A stretch of 64,000 nucleotides of DNA from Sipunculus nudus (GCA_026874595.1 CM049310.1:9300001-9364000); one strand, 5' to 3'. Positions 1-10,849 are shown, counted from the first letter of the stretch. The notes: generated by a model not told the origin, from the sequence alone. Made by a program: numbers and translations.

Positions 1-315
1 TTGCCCCAGCTGTTGATTCAGGTTGGAGATCATTGTTTTTTGAAAATGGAGCTGTCCTTTCAAGATGTTAAGTTCCTGGGCTTGCTCTTGGTTTGCTTTT
101 TCCAGGGTAGCTTGACACCTCCATGCTTCCTGGAGATCTGCCATCAAACGTTGGATTTGGTCTTCAATGGCGGCCATCTGTTGTTGCAACAGTTTGTCTA
201 CGCGTTCGGAAGGTAGTAGGAGGCCCATATAACTCCAGACTCGAATTAGGTCTCCAGGGAAGGTCTTCCTTTCAGGGTCTTGGTCCCTTGATCCCTTGAT
301 CCCTGGTGCACTCCC
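1..315 (-). pseudogene. Coiled-coil reading frame, open at window edge (retroelement-type)
   Basis: A minus-strand frame is open from about 315 to position 1 and runs off the window. It begins with a short basic/acidic stretch, then has heptad-like sequence rich in Q, E, L and A (for example LLQQQMAAIEDQ and LEKANQEQAQELNILKGQ), which reads as a coiled coil of about 60 residues. It lies directly downstream, in the same orientation, of Gypsy pol remnants. It may therefore be the gag N-terminus of a further element or an accessory frame of the same one. No family-specific motif is visible, so this is a structural description only. The plus-strand frame over the same bases looks like its shadow. 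Confidence 0.4.
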
Positions 316-435
316 TCAGCACATTTGTATTGTATATACAGGTCCAGTGTTGGAAGTAGCATTCTGTCTTAAACTCCTCGGGATGACATTGTATAAAATG
401 TTCCCTCAGTCTCTAGGCTCTATATCTACAGTGAG

Positions 436-846
436 TCATGGGTCATTTAAACACAAGTGTCGACTACGTGTTCCCCCCCCCCCATGCCTCCCAAGCAACC
501 GCTCATTGTCCCGGGACAATCTACATACAGGCCAGTCCCATAGCCAATGGTTAAAGTTGGTCATGGCTCTGGCTCCTCTGCGGGAGTATTGTCTACCGTA
601 AACTGCACTGACATGAGCTGCGGCCAGAGTCTCGTCAGGGCCCCTTGAAGGTTCCACCACAGGTAGAGGAAGTTCATCAAATACTGGGGCCCCAGGTGAT
701 CTCGATTCAGGAAAAGGGCTGGTTGCGTCTCTTGGTTGGGTCCTGGGCTCACTATCTCCCAAGGTCAAGGTGATGACATGCCGCTCAATTGTAGCGACGA
801 ATGTGGGATCCCGCAGTCTCACATCTCTTGCTGGGAACTGCGCCAC
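436..846 (-). pseudogene. Unassigned minus-strand frame in a retroelement tail
   Basis: A 136-codon frame rich in R, P, E and D. It starts MAQFPARDVRLRDP and includes a PFPESRSPGAPVFDELPLP segment. It sits between the Gypsy pol tail (from 1235 upward) and the coiled-coil frame, all on the minus strand. A C9 tract at 476-484 breaks up the far end. I do not recognise the family. It could be a third frame of the Gypsy element or chance coding in a GC-richer stretch. Confidence 0.2.
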
Positions 847-1234
847 CTCTCTGCAATTACACAGTTCACAAAACTAGAGGTAAGACATATTGAAATACCC
901 TACACCTACTCATGTCTACTTTTGACCTCCGGCAGAGCTTACCCAGTCAGTCTATGGTTACCTATGATTCATAGTTAATTTGGTGTTTATAGTATTTGTG
1001 GTTTACAATGACATTTTACCCCTAGTCTAGACTGAAGAAAATCTCTGTCGATAACAGACTCCCTATTAATTGGGTTTTCTCTAATAGCACATTACTTATC
1101 CCAAGGGCACACTTAATTATACGGTTACCCTTGGCGACCCTGCCATACTAATCATGTCACCAAATTTACGAGTCTGGCCTCCCAACTCTGAAATTCCCAG
1201 TTTTCTTACAGTTTCCGTCATTCGACCACTTAAA

Positions 1235-2048
1235 TCAAGTCTCTTTTAAGTTTAACCTGTTAACTGGTTTCTTACGACAGAAACCACAGCCTAGCCTAAC
1301 AGCATCAGCCGGCAAGGCCCCTACCGTTTCCTCCGCGTCGTCATCGGAGTCCTCACTGCCATAGAAGAATGCCTGTAGAGGGGTGTCCTCTTACTGATCA
1401 TTACGGTCACTCCCAGATCGGGGATCCTCTGTCTCCACATTATTCTCTGCACAAGGTTCGCGCTGGGGGTCAGTAGTCAACCCCGGGTCATCTGGATCCA
1501 ATGGCAGATCACTTTGCGACGCACCCTCGTCATTCTCTGGATCACCTTTCCGTGACAATCCAACCTAATGGGGTGGGTCTCCCACACTGGATTTTTGCTG
1601 GTCCATGTTGACAGCTTCACTGGGCTTATCTGGGGCCTCTTGAATCTGGAGGTTGACGTCAGTCACCTTACCTACCTCAAGATATTGGCCCATACCGTCT
1701 CTACCTAGCTTTTAATTTCCCTTAGAGGGGTAGTAGTAACATACCCAGCTTCCAATGGGGAACTTCCAATAAATCGCATTGCGCCATTATAAGTTACGTT
1801 TCTGACGCTCTGCCGCCTGCTTTAGATATTTCCGGGCATACTCGTGTGCGATCATGGTGGCCTCCTTTACCCAGGTGACATACTCGTTTGGACACTGGGG
1901 TCACTGGTCCCCTGGGGTCCTCCCATGAACAGATCTATAGGCATAGTCTGGCGAACACTTGGTACTGTCATGAGCGGTCGCTCGATACGCAGACATCACA
2001 TACGGTAACAAATCATCCCAGTTGTCTTGGTAATCATTGACAAAGCAA
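1235..2048 (-). pseudogene. Ty3/Gypsy pol remnant: integrase C-terminal half and acidic tail
   Basis: Reading the minus strand from 2048 downward gives the end of a Gypsy integrase core. NWDDLLPYVMSAYRATAHDST is followed by a SPDY...R..HGR pattern, which is the region after the DDE catalytic glutamate in Metaviridae integrases. An in-frame stop interrupts it near 1905. It resumes with a helical segment (MIAHEYARKYLKQAAERQKR). Further on are acidic segments (FFYGSEDSDDDAEE near 1350) and a stop at 1235. The catalytic residues lie outside the preserved part. At 2067 the coding sequence is cut off by the LTR fragment of another element, so this is a dead, truncated copy. Family assignment is firm; exact borders are not. 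Confidence 0.75.
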
Positions 2049-2066
2049 GACTACATCTGAAGTAAA

Positions 2067-2187
2067 TGTCATAATCATGAAGGACACAGGTTCATGTATA
2101 ATTACTGGTTTATTCAGACTGGTTTGTTGGGCTGCTGTGGAGTTCCCCTAAGAATAATAATTAAAAAAAATCGAAATTACAACCATG
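2067..2187 (-). repeat. 3' LTR fragment of the deleted Gypsy element
   Basis: It matches 4108-4227 with about three differences. Read on the minus strand it ends ...ATTATGACA, fitting the TG...CA rule. TTTATT at about 2108 is an AATAAA poly(A) signal on the minus strand. At 2188 it passes without a break into protease coding sequence, marking a deletion junction. Confidence 0.7.
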
Positions 2188-2624
2188 GTAGGATTCACCT
2201 CAAGACCGTTGGCACCTATAACTTTTAACTCCATTTCCAACTGTCCCAGGGCCCCAACCTTACCCATCAGGTGCTGCTGGTAAAAGGCTGCTGGTAATAA
2301 TGACGCTTCTGCCCCTGTATCTAATATACACCCCAATGCTGTATCACAAATCTGAATTATAGTGCTAGGACTGGCGTCGATCAGTTTGGTCAAAACTGTC
2401 TTGCTTGCCTCGCCAGGGGGCTGACCAGGCCGCCCTGTCACAAGCTGAGAACCAACAGACTTCCCCAACCCTGACAGGAGGTCTACCCTGGGCACTTGTG
2501 TGTGGCCCTCCAAGGATGTGCCCAGTCCCTTGGAGGCTACTCGTTTTTTGGACTTCCTCTTTCTGACTCCTGCTGCTTGCAGGACCCTTCGGAAGGGAAC
2601 CTTGCCCGCCCTTGACAGTGCCAC
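2148..2624 (-). pseudogene. Retropepsin-type protease of the Gypsy element (truncated)
   Basis: An aspartic protease domain in a minus-strand frame of 158 codons. The active-site signature is LDTGAEASLLP at about residues 121-131, preceded by a hydrophobic strand. The N-terminal 50 residues are a basic linker (KRKSKKR). Retropepsins cleave the Gag-Pol polyprotein inside the particle. The flap and the C-terminal half with its Gly-Arg/Asn motif are incomplete, because after about residue 145 the frame runs into LTR-derived sequence and stops. It is therefore non-functional. The frame differs from both gag segments, so there have been indels or there was a gag-pro frameshift; which one cannot be told from this copy. 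Confidence 0.75.
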
Positions 2625-2639
2625 TTGCTTTGAACTTAT

Positions 2640-3530
2640 CTGGATGTAACCGCCAACAGGAATCTATCAAATGTCCAGCTTTCCTGCAATGGGAACAAAT
2701 ATTAACCCTATCCATCACCTTGTCAAGATCTGCACGTAGTTTTTCCTGGTTATCGACCAGCTTACTAACAGCAGCCCGTTTCCCGTTGGGACTTAAGAAT
2801 TTCCTACAGTACCAGGTCCTGTGCAGGTACCTGTGGAGCCACTGGCTCTACACTTACTGGGACCTCTTGTAAATGGGCTTTGGACCTGGCACCCCCAGTC
2901 GTTGGCACATTCCGGAATATCTCCCAGGCTCTGTCTCTGAATACCTCAAAGGTCATACTACTATCTGCCAGATCTAATTTAGTTAGCTCTATTCTTACTT
3001 TATCATCCTGGACCCCCCTGATAAATTGTTCTTTTAAGTCCTCATCTCCCTGCTCTTTTACACGATCCCGTTCCTTCCCCTCCTTAGCTATCCTAAGCCT
3101 GCGCATATGAATAGTGTGCAATGCTCGGGAGTAATCAGGAATAGACTCCCCTTCTAACTGGACTCTCGAGTGTAATAAGGATCCTAAGCTCCAAACTGTT
3201 TTGGGTGGAGCGAACCGTTTTTGGAGAGTTTTGATAACTTTGTCAGGGTCCTTACGATCTGCATCTTGCAAACAAAAAAATTTCCTCTCTAGCCTTACCT
3301 GTCAGATGGTCAATAATTATACCTGCCTTTTCTTCCCCAGATACTTTTAATTTATCACAATACAGATCCAGTTCAACAGACCACTCTGGCACCGAAGGCT
3401 TCCCCTCCCTTGAAAATTTTCCCAATTTACTTGTAGCGCTAGTCTGCCACTTCAGTTTTTTGAACGCATCTGTAAGCGCTGCAGCTATTGCCTGTGCAGG
3501 GTCTGATATGATCCACCAGGTTTATGAATA
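2640..3530 (-). pseudogene. Gag remnant with CCHC zinc knuckle
   Basis: Three minus-strand pieces in different frames make up a Gag protein. About 3300-3520 has a capsid-like start, including VPEWSVELDLYCDKL. 2804-3271 continues the capsid (KTLQKRFAPPKTVWSLGSLL ... ESIPDYSRALHTI), a helical layout typical of Ty3-type Gag. 2640-2718 carries a canonical C-x2-C-x4-H-x4-C knuckle (CSHCRKAGHLIDSC), which binds RNA in nucleocapsid. A one-base change in the A7 run at about 3271-3277 separates the first two pieces. The join is not reconstructed here. The gene is broken. Confidence 0.7.
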
Positions 3531-4084
3531 AAATTATTAGACACAGAATAAATGAATAAGAAAAAAAAACAAGTTGTGCCCTGCTAACGAACAGCTGGAC
3601 GGACGGATGGAGGGTTATCCCTATAACTCAGATGACCCCTAGTCAGCTGAGCTATCTATCCTAGACTTACCATGTGGTTTCCCATTTCTCCACAGCAACC
3701 CAAATCTTTATGTTGTCTTCCACAGTGGAATTTAGGATAAACAAAATAAAAGGAATACTGATAATACGAAAATGTCAATGAAAGTTACTTCTGTTTACAC
3801 CTGTTATCATCAGTGTTCCATCATTGTCCCCAGGTCTGTGTCGCCAGCAACACTCACTGGTTGTTCTATTGTTCCCTTCATAATGTGAGCATGCTCATGG
3901 TATCTTCCGAAAAGGGCCCTTCTTCCAAAGACTCCACGTCTATCCACTGCACAGTCTTTCTTCTCCTCAACACAATGTCAGCACTTTGAAATCACAAATC
4001 CTTCTTTTTTTTCTTCTGCCACTTATTTTTTCTTCTGCCATTTAAGTATTGTCAATATTGTCAGTATTTTTCTTTCATCTGAGC

Positions 4085-4102
4085 ATCCTGCTGGCTGCGC
4101 CA
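4085..4102 (-). promoter_or_regulatory. Primer-binding site, tRNA-Ser type
   Basis: Five bases inside the LTR edge at 4108, the minus strand reads TGGCGCAGCCAGCAGGAT. This is complementary to the 3' end of a serine tRNA (…CCTGCT-GCTGCG plus CCA), with about one mismatch in the acceptor stem by comparison with known tRNA-Ser ends. It marks where reverse transcription would start and fixes the orientation of the element. Confidence 0.6.
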
Positions 4103-4107
4103 ATTTT

Positions 4108-4227
4108 TGTCATAATCATGAAGGACACAGGTTCATGTGTAATTACTGGTTTATTCAGACTGGTTTGTTGGGCTGCTGTGGAGTTCCCCTAAGAATAATA
4201 ATAAAAAAAATCGAATTAACAACCATG
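4108..4227 (-). repeat. 5' LTR of the deleted Gypsy element (shared part)
   Basis: This is the part of the 5' LTR that can be matched to the other copy at 2067. The LTR continues to the right, perhaps to about 4750, through AT-rich DNA containing a (TA)n run, but no second copy of that part remains for comparison. Confidence 0.6.
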
Positions 4228-4390
4228 ATATATATTAATCAATATGAGATCAATATTGAAGATTAAGATAAACATATAGAAACAAACGAAAACTTAAGTT
4301 ATATATATACAAATATGTCCTCACATAACAACACATTTATTTCTACACAAATATACCTATTGTGACAATAAAGACTTCTCTCATTAATAA

Positions 4391-4475
4391 TAATATATAT
4401 ATATATATATATATACATAAATTTTATATATACACATATATATACGTATATATACACAAACACATATATATAAAT
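4391..4475. repeat. (TA)n microsatellite
   Basis: Alternating TA from about 4392, interrupted once by CATAAATTT and then TA/CA-rich to about 4475. It lies in the unmatched part of the Gypsy 5' LTR region. Reading frames over it encode only I/Y repeats and are not genes. Confidence 0.9.
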
Positions 4476-4869
4476 CCAAAGTATTACATGAGACAAAAGA
4501 CTGAATTTACATATCTGAAATTGTTCATGTTATATAAACATGTAAAAACAATTCAGTCGAATATAATAACCGATATGTTTAAATCACAGAGGCGACAAAT
4601 ACTATTAAAGTAGATTCCAGAATTGACATTATCCAACATAACACTTTATAAATTATAGACCATAAGCCCATATTACTAGTAGGGATCGACACCTCATTAA
4701 AACCACAAATTTTACAATATTTATTGAATCAAATTACACAAAACTATAGAAAAGTAACTACCGAAGTATAAACTTATTGCTCACCCAGTGTTAAGATAAA
4801 TGCATATCCAAAACAGGCCTGACGGCCGTTATTAAATTGTTTTATCCCTCCCATATGTGTCTTGTCCTT

Positions 4870-6860
4870 TTATACTTTAGACAAGGGACCCTGCTTTAAG
4901 CAGGGTTGGAATGTTTAGCACCTCTTCTGGTTTCAATATCAAATGAATACATGACAGTGAGCAATCGAGCTAACATTCCCTCAACGTTACAGAAGTTCTT
5001 TAACTATCACAACGACGCGTGATTGGTAGAAGGATGAAGTTTTGTCCCCACGAATAGTGTCTGAAGTGTTTGATAGATGTTACTACTGCCAAAAGTTCAC
5101 TTTTGCTGGATTTTGTGTCCTGCTGCCATAGGCAATAATGTGTTCTTAACCGTCTTGAAGTTGGGACAGCAGGGCACCCATGCCCTCACCACTCGCATCA
5201 GTATCCTAAATGAATTGGTCGTCTTCATAAGCACTTCAAAGGACTTTTGGCTTTTTTCTGTCCATTGAAACAATTTCTTTTTGAGGTTTCCCCTAGTCAA
5301 AGCGATCATCAGCGCAACAATCTCCGAGAATCAAGAGGTGTGTCTGTGGTAGTAGGCCGCTAAACCAAGAAAACTGTGAACATCAGTTAGACTATTTGGT
5401 ACTGGCCACTCTGCGATGGGTTTGACTTTGTCGGGGTCATACCTGACACCATTAGCAGAATCTAGGTGTCCGAGAAAGGTTACACTGCGTTGGAATAGAT
5501 GGCATTTCTTTGGTTTCAGCTTTAATTGGCTTCCCAAAACCTCTGCCACACAGTTATCAGATTTTCTAATGCATGTTGAAAAGTCTGTCCAACACATATC
5601 ACATCATTGATGTTAACTAGACACTGTCCCCACTGGAGACCTCGCAAGACATTCTCCATCAGTCGTTCGTAGCTCACGGGCACATTACACAGGCCAAACG
5701 GCATGACCTTGAACTGGTGTAAACCGAGATGTGTAAAAAAGCAATCTTTTCCTTCGATCCATCATCCGCCATCTTGAGCTGCCACTTGAGGCCATGCAAA
5801 GTGTCAAAAACCACTGACTACCTTATAAAGTGTCCAATAAATCATCAATACGCGGTAACGGATACCTCCTCTGTCCTTCTTGGTTACGAGCACTATCGGC
5901 GATTATTTTGGTCCAGCATCTTTTGTATCTCTGTTTCAACTTTCTGGGATTGTGGTACTTGACGTGGTGGTTGTTTAATTGGCAGGCTACAACCAGTATA
6001 AATCTTATGGTCAGCCATGTCGGTAAGACCTAACTTTCAATTTTGTCCTAGAAAGACATCTTGATATTCAAAGATGGTCACCAGCTGCATTGTCTATCAA
6101 TGGCTGTAAGTGTTCTGGTAACTGTATGTCTCTGTACTGTACTCTCTAACTGTATGTTCACATCTGTTTTGTCAGCAGTAGGTAGTAAAATAATTTGATC
6201 TACCTCTTTACACTGGGAAATGGGTGTTCCTTTTGCCACTCTAATTGTCTCAATACTTGGATTGATCACAGTGATTGGCACAATCTTGTAGGATGTATCT
6301 ATTACGGTGCTGCCAACAAGAAATCCAGTCTCTTTAATATATTCAGGGTCCCGCTCTAACACAGTATCATACACGAAGCTTTTCTTATTCACTAGAAAAC
6401 TTAGTGGAGGTTCAGCATTGTATCCTTGAGTAATCGCCTTTGGACCTTCTCTCAAGTGTTTGGATTTGTCACAGCATCTTTTTTGTGTCCTCATGCTTTA
6501 TCATTCTTTGTGTGGCTATGTGCTGGAATTTGTTGAGGATCATTGCCAGACATTGGACTGTTCAGTGGTGTGACAAGATGGTCTGTCTAAAAACCAGCCT
6601 GACTTTTCATCTGTTTCCTGCAGTTCCAATAATTGTCATGCTAGTTGTTTCACTGCTTCCTCTGCTAAAGTGACGTCATTTTGTCAATGGATTGGTATTT
6701 ATTCTCTCGCTTGCATTGTCTGTAGTGTTCTCTTTTGGTTTTCAAATATTTTTCATGACTTTCTGGATCCTGTTTCTGTCTGTCCGCAATCCCTTTTGTT
6801 TCTCTTAATTGGATAGCGAGTTCATTTTTATTGGAGGCATTTAATGCAGGAAACCCTTAA
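4870..6860 (-). pseudogene. Ty3/Gypsy pol remnant: linker, reverse transcriptase, RNase H
   Basis: On the minus strand, from high to low coordinate: a K/R/E-rich segment (6860-6690); a protease-to-RT linker frame (6494-6078) with a VVDTSY-like strand and KGTPISQC; the RT start at about 6000 with IKQPPRQVPQ; and RT palm sequence at 5704-5522 with MPFGLCNVP and a decayed catalytic box (INDVICVG where YxDD is expected). The thumb follows at 5500-5331 (KKCHLFQRSVTFLGH, HSFLGLAAYYHRH). Then comes the RT/RNase H connection and RNase H (SELLAVVTSIKHFRHY near 5090) and its end (MLARLLTVMYSFDIE, near 4950). Several frameshifts and stops make it inactive. It could be the upstream half of the copy whose integrase tail ends at 2048, separated by the inserted element. 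However, the intervening integrase N-terminal part is absent. Confidence 0.8.
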
Positions 6861-6951
6861 AGATTTAGATAAGGTAAAATTTACAACCTGGTTAATTTGA
6901 ATATCTTAGACGACTGCCATCAAAACCACAAAATAAAGACTTTACAGCAGT

Positions 6952-6954
<3 letters not shown>

Positions 6955-7002
<48 letters not shown>
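6955..7002. repeat. (TA)n microsatellite
   Basis: Perfect alternating TA of about 48 bp in AT-rich DNA between the Gypsy and BEL/Pao remnants. Confidence 0.95.
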
Positions 7003-7004
<2 letters not shown>

Positions 7005-7096
7005 TAATATAAATAAACATACATATATATAAATAAATAACAAAATTAAGACTTGACAGCAAATTGAACACACTATTTAAAGCTCAGTCCTCTGAG

Positions 7097-7099
<3 letters not shown>

Positions 7100-7145
<46 letters not shown>

Positions 7146-7217
7146 TTATACACATCCATCCATATATATATATACGGTATATATATATATATATATATAT
7201 ATATGGTATATATATAC

Positions 7218-7254
<37 letters not shown>
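7100..7254. repeat. (TA)n microsatellite interrupting a BEL/Pao pol end
   Basis: About 155 bp of TA repeat with CACATTTATAC, CGG and GGTATA interruptions. It directly abuts the decayed 3' end of the BEL/Pao pol frame on the minus strand, where the frame turns into an I/Y repeat. The apparent proteins over it on both strands are artefacts. Confidence 0.95.
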
Positions 7255-7257
<3 letters not shown>

Positions 7258-7269
7258 CATTGTCATGGC

Positions 7270-8221
7270 TGACAGGTGTATCTGGAGACACACAGCGATC
7301 AATCACATGGTGCTTGATCATTAATTTCCAAACAGTGTATCCTCTGAATTGGTCTGGCACTGTTTTAGGCACCAAGCTTCTCACTATCCCATCCTTCCTT
7401 GTGAACAATTTGGTACTTAACCCCAAAGGCCACCACATGCGTGGGGTATTATTTTCCCTTATGAGAACCACCAACCCAACCCTTAAATTACCCTTCTCCT
7501 TAAACTGGTTGTGGGCTGGTGGAAGATATCTCAGATAATTTGTGCTCCATTTAGACCAGAAATCTCAAATGCTCCAGGTGCAGATCATTTCTTTCGTTTA
7601 AATCCCCCACATTTCTATCTTCTCCCACCTGTGGTTGGAATCTTGTACTTCTTCAAGTAAGGAAGTGGGACAGTGTTAGTGGATTGCTAGAGTCCACATA
7701 GTCAGACTTGACAGTTAGAGGGCAAGAGTTTATACATGCCTGTAACTTGTGGTGGGTAGTCTCTAGTTCTGTTCTACTCAAACAAACCATGCCTAGGAAC
7801 CTTTGGGAGCTAATTTAACCAATTGAACCATCAGTTCCCACCATCCTTCCTACCATGTGGAATGGGGAATGATGAATGTCCATTTTATTTCTCAAATGGC
7901 CAAAGTACCGAAGTAGTTCTGGCTCTGCCCCCTTAAAGGTTTTGGCCTCGTCTGTATACAAGATTGTGGGCAGGCCAAGTCTAGCACAAAATATTCTGAG
8001 GGCCAATATAGAGGTCATGAAATGACAAGCAGTCTGTAAGCTCCAAGCATATAGCTCTTACAACGGCCCAGGTAAATAACAAAATGTAAAACTTTTTTCT
8101 TGGGCAAATCACTACAAAACAATGGTCCTGCATAGTCAATTCCTGTAATGGACATTTGGGACATAATGCATGCTGGGCAAATCCATTCATCCTCTGCAAA
8201 AATATAGAAACAGTCTGACAT
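7270..8221 (-). pseudogene. BEL/Pao retrotransposon integrase remnant
   Basis: Minus-strand pieces in order give a BEL/Pao integrase. At 8221-8030, ITGIDYAGPL and then (shifted frame) LFTWAVVRAICLELT is the start of the DDE core. At 8018-7815, RLGLPTILYTDEAKTFKGA has the second catalytic Asp in the BEL-type D(N/E)AKTF context. At about 7790-7640, LSRTELETTHHKLQACINS followed by PLTLSHFLT is the post-core helix typical of the family. At 7474-7270, [20 protein letters not shown] is the C-terminal SH3-like segment. At least two frameshifts and stops occur. The integrase would join element DNA to host DNA in the nucleus. No gag, RT or LTR of this element was recognised nearby, so it is an isolated fragment. 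Confidence 0.8.
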
Positions 8222-9014
8222 TATAGTGTCAGTTACGACAACTTAGGTGTATATATAAGTGACTCGATTTAACACAACATAATCATTTCATTTTCTTTAA
8301 AACATAAGTTACTAGAACCATAAAATATGACAAACATATTGGTAACATTTACAGTTAAATAAAATCAGGTAGGTTTTGCCTAAGTAACAGGCAGGGTAAC
8401 CTTGTCCTGTTTGTCTGCAGACACAGGGCCTGGAAGTTTCTCTTTAAAAAAATGCCTTTCCCATTTTATTTTTCAGGAAAATTCTGTGTTTTCCATTTTG
8501 TACAGAAAAAAATGATTAAAAACTGATAAATAAAGCCGAAATATTTTTTTGGTGTAAAAATAATCAGAAATATTCTATTTTATTTAATTTCAATGGGACA
8601 GGTTAGCCATTGGTATATGGATGAAGACATTGCACAATCAAAAGTACAGCAGCAAAATGTTCAACAAAAGAACAGTATTAAAAGAAAGGACCAATACCTG
8701 TCCCTTTAGCAAAGAAGTTCAGAAAAAATATGTGTTAAATTAACATCCCAGTGATTGAAAATGTGTCCTCTATGTTGATATGTTTATATACAATATAGAA
8801 AAGCATCTGAAACAATATAATAGTATTGTTTTATTTTCCAGAGACATGTACAAAAATTAAGAATGACATCACTTCAGAATTCTTATTTAAATTAAAATTA
8901 TAGGACAGCGATTCACCTGATAAAAGCAAGATCTTAAATAACCATTTCTTTATTCATAATGTCAAGAATTACTTCTTGTGAATTCAAAAGTTAGCAGAAC
9001 TTATATCTGATATC
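8222..9014. other. No gene seen (8.2-9.0 kb)
   Basis: AT-rich DNA with no convincing frame or repeat. It separates the BEL/Pao remnant from the hAT remnant. Confidence 0.6.
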
Positions 9015-10011
9015 TCAGTTAAAACACATCATGGTGATCTGCTTGACATGTTCCTCTGGGTTTTTCTCTTTTTCATTTAGCAAATTTTTTATAAATGCTG
9101 AAGCTCCTCTCACAATCACAACTGGTAACAGGTAAGTACATGCAAGCTTTTGTAATTCCAGCAAGTTTTGGCACCCTTACTGTCATGCCAGTCCAGTATT
9201 CTACCAGGTTAAGTGTGCTTACTGATTCATTTGGTGTACACATTGCTGCTCCAACAGGATCCTTGGTAGAATTCAGTTAGATGAGCCACTCATCAAAGTC
9301 AATTTGGCCATGCATGGGCAGGCCATGGTAGTCATCCAGGTCTTTTGACAGGCTTGCAACCCGACGTGGATCGAAAATCTACACTGCCCGTTATCATCTC
9401 TTCGTTAGTTTGTTTAATGCATCATTTAAAAAAAAATTGAAAACTTGGTGAAACTATTGCAAGGAAATATCATCAAGGAGGTTGTCAAGTTCTCCAGAGT
9501 AGGACAACTTAGTTACACCATTCTCTAGGTATGCCTTCATCTCTTCCAATCTATTGTGGATAACATGTGCCAGTTGCTCCTTTGTCTGAAGAGTGGTCAG
9601 TGTTATCATGATTTTTTTGGATGTCGCATCAGTGATGATTTTTTCGGATGTTGCATCAGTGAAAGCAAGTTTGATTTTGAGATCAAGTGAATTTTCCTCC
9701 AGTGATTTAAGGGTTTGCTCAAGTGCAACAGCAGTACTGCCATATGTACTTTTTTTCATTTTGAAAAAAAAAAAATCCATGCAAGTATCAAAATATTCGT
9801 GGTGGTACTCTGCTGCAACATGCCAGCTGGACCATCTTGTTGGATTTGGAGCTGGAGCCAGTTTTAATTTGAATCCATTTGCTTGAAGATGATTTAGATA
9901 TTGGCGTTTTCTTTTAAAACAGACTCTTAAAAAGTCCATGAACTCTCGCAGGTTTCTCATGAAGCAGCACTTGCTCCAAAACTCTCCAAGTTGGAAACAT
10001 GTGCAGTCCAA
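9015..10011 (-). pseudogene. hAT-superfamily transposase remnant
   Basis: The minus-strand frame 10011-9454 (185 codons) contains NLREFMDFLRVCFKRKRQYL and then PAPNPTRWSSWHVAAEYHHE. The TRW(N/S)SW...A..YH block is characteristic of hAT-like transposases and of host genes derived from them. Further along (about 9400-9015) come GQIDFDEWL, LNLVEYW and LPVTSCDCERSFSIYKKF, the hAT C-terminal dimerisation region with its S-x-x-ERSFS core. A stop follows near 9015. In-frame stops (near 9280) and a frameshift (near 9060) break it. The direct repeat of TDATS-KKI at about residues 118-134 is a small internal duplication. The upstream minus-strand frames at 10631-10849 and 11115-11372 may be its 5' exons. 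Confidence 0.65.
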
Positions 10012-10630
10012 CTAATAAGAACACTGTTTGGATAAATTCCTCTCAAAATATCACTGTAGGCTTTCTTGCAGTTGCTTGCATTGTCATTTACTTATTGCAA
10101 GGACATTATATATATATAATAAATGGTTTTTACATTGTTCTGAAAATAAGTGAGATACCTCAGTGCCATCTGGGTATGGGTTTTATTTGTTTAAAGCTTT
10201 GAGTATGTGGACCACCCCTTGGTTGAAGTTGGATCAGCATCAGTCACCCCTAGATTTATGATATATGACTTTCTGTTCATCAGCTCTGTGTGGTCATGTT
10301 TGAGGTTGGTGGAGGCATTCCGAAACTGTTCCTGTAAATGAAGGAAGGACAATGTTTTGTGGAAATTCAAAATATGTTATATCCTCCTGTCATCATGTGA
10401 CCATATATTGATTAGCATCACAAACAGACAGCTCAAAGCTCCTCTACTGAAGAATGATTTTATATTACTAGACATGGCAGCTGCATGGTATTTCCATTTA
10501 TACTATGGTTGGACACTCAAAGCAACCACTTACACATAATTTACCTTACACTTACAAAAAATCAGCTCTAACATACAATGTATACATGTGCATTAAAATG
10601 ATTTGCGAGGCCTACATATCCCGTAAATAT

Positions 10631-10849
10631 TCAGTTGACACTAATACAGAGGCTCACCTGAAAGTACAGCATGTGTTCTATCAATATCTTTTGAACAGGG
10701 ACATGGGTGTACTCGTAAATACTCTTCCATTCACCTGGACCAAGGAAGTACTTGTCCATGGTGATTGAGCTTGCAGGCACTGTTTGAGCTCCTAGTGGCC
10801 CTTCATTAGGAACACGATGCTTCACTGCCATCATCATTGCCCACAACAT
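10631..10849 (-). CDS. Possible upstream exon of the hAT-derived gene
   Basis: A 72-codon minus-strand frame starting MLWAMMMAVKHRVPNEGPLG and including SSITMDKYFLGPGEW. A CAG lies just upstream of the ATG and could be a splice acceptor. Its position and orientation between an acidic frame (11115-11372) and the hAT domain fit a spliced N-terminal region. No domain is recognised. It may equally be chance coding. Confidence 0.25.
   Translation of the reverse strand: MLWAMMMAVKHRVPNEGPLGAQTVPASSITMDKYFLGPGEWKSIYEYTHVPVQKILIEHMLYFQVSLCISVN

Larger units (their letters stand above)
2067..4227 (-). mobile_element. Internally deleted Ty3/Gypsy LTR retrotransposon
   Basis: The same sequence of about 121 bp starts at 2067 and at 4108 (TGTCATAATCATGAAGGACA...), with only about three differences. 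The right copy abuts a primer-binding site, so these are parts of the two LTRs of a minus-strand element. Between them, reading the minus strand, come 5' leader, gag, zinc knuckle and protease. The protease then joins directly to LTR sequence at about 2188. RT, RNase H, integrase, polypurine tract and most of the 3' LTR are missing. The element sits against an integrase remnant of another Gypsy copy, which suggests nested insertion. The right limit of the 5' LTR lies beyond 4227 and could not be fixed, because the matching part of the other LTR is deleted. Confidence 0.75.

Noticed and set aside
4880-4905. TATAAAAGG on the minus strand as an LTR promoter
   Set aside because: It falls within the decayed end of Gypsy RNase H coding sequence, so the match is coincidental.
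7064-7538. Several overlapping frames on both strands of up to 146 codons
   Set aside because: Mostly I/Y repeats from the (TA)n tract. Only the minus-strand part right of 7270 matches BEL/Pao.
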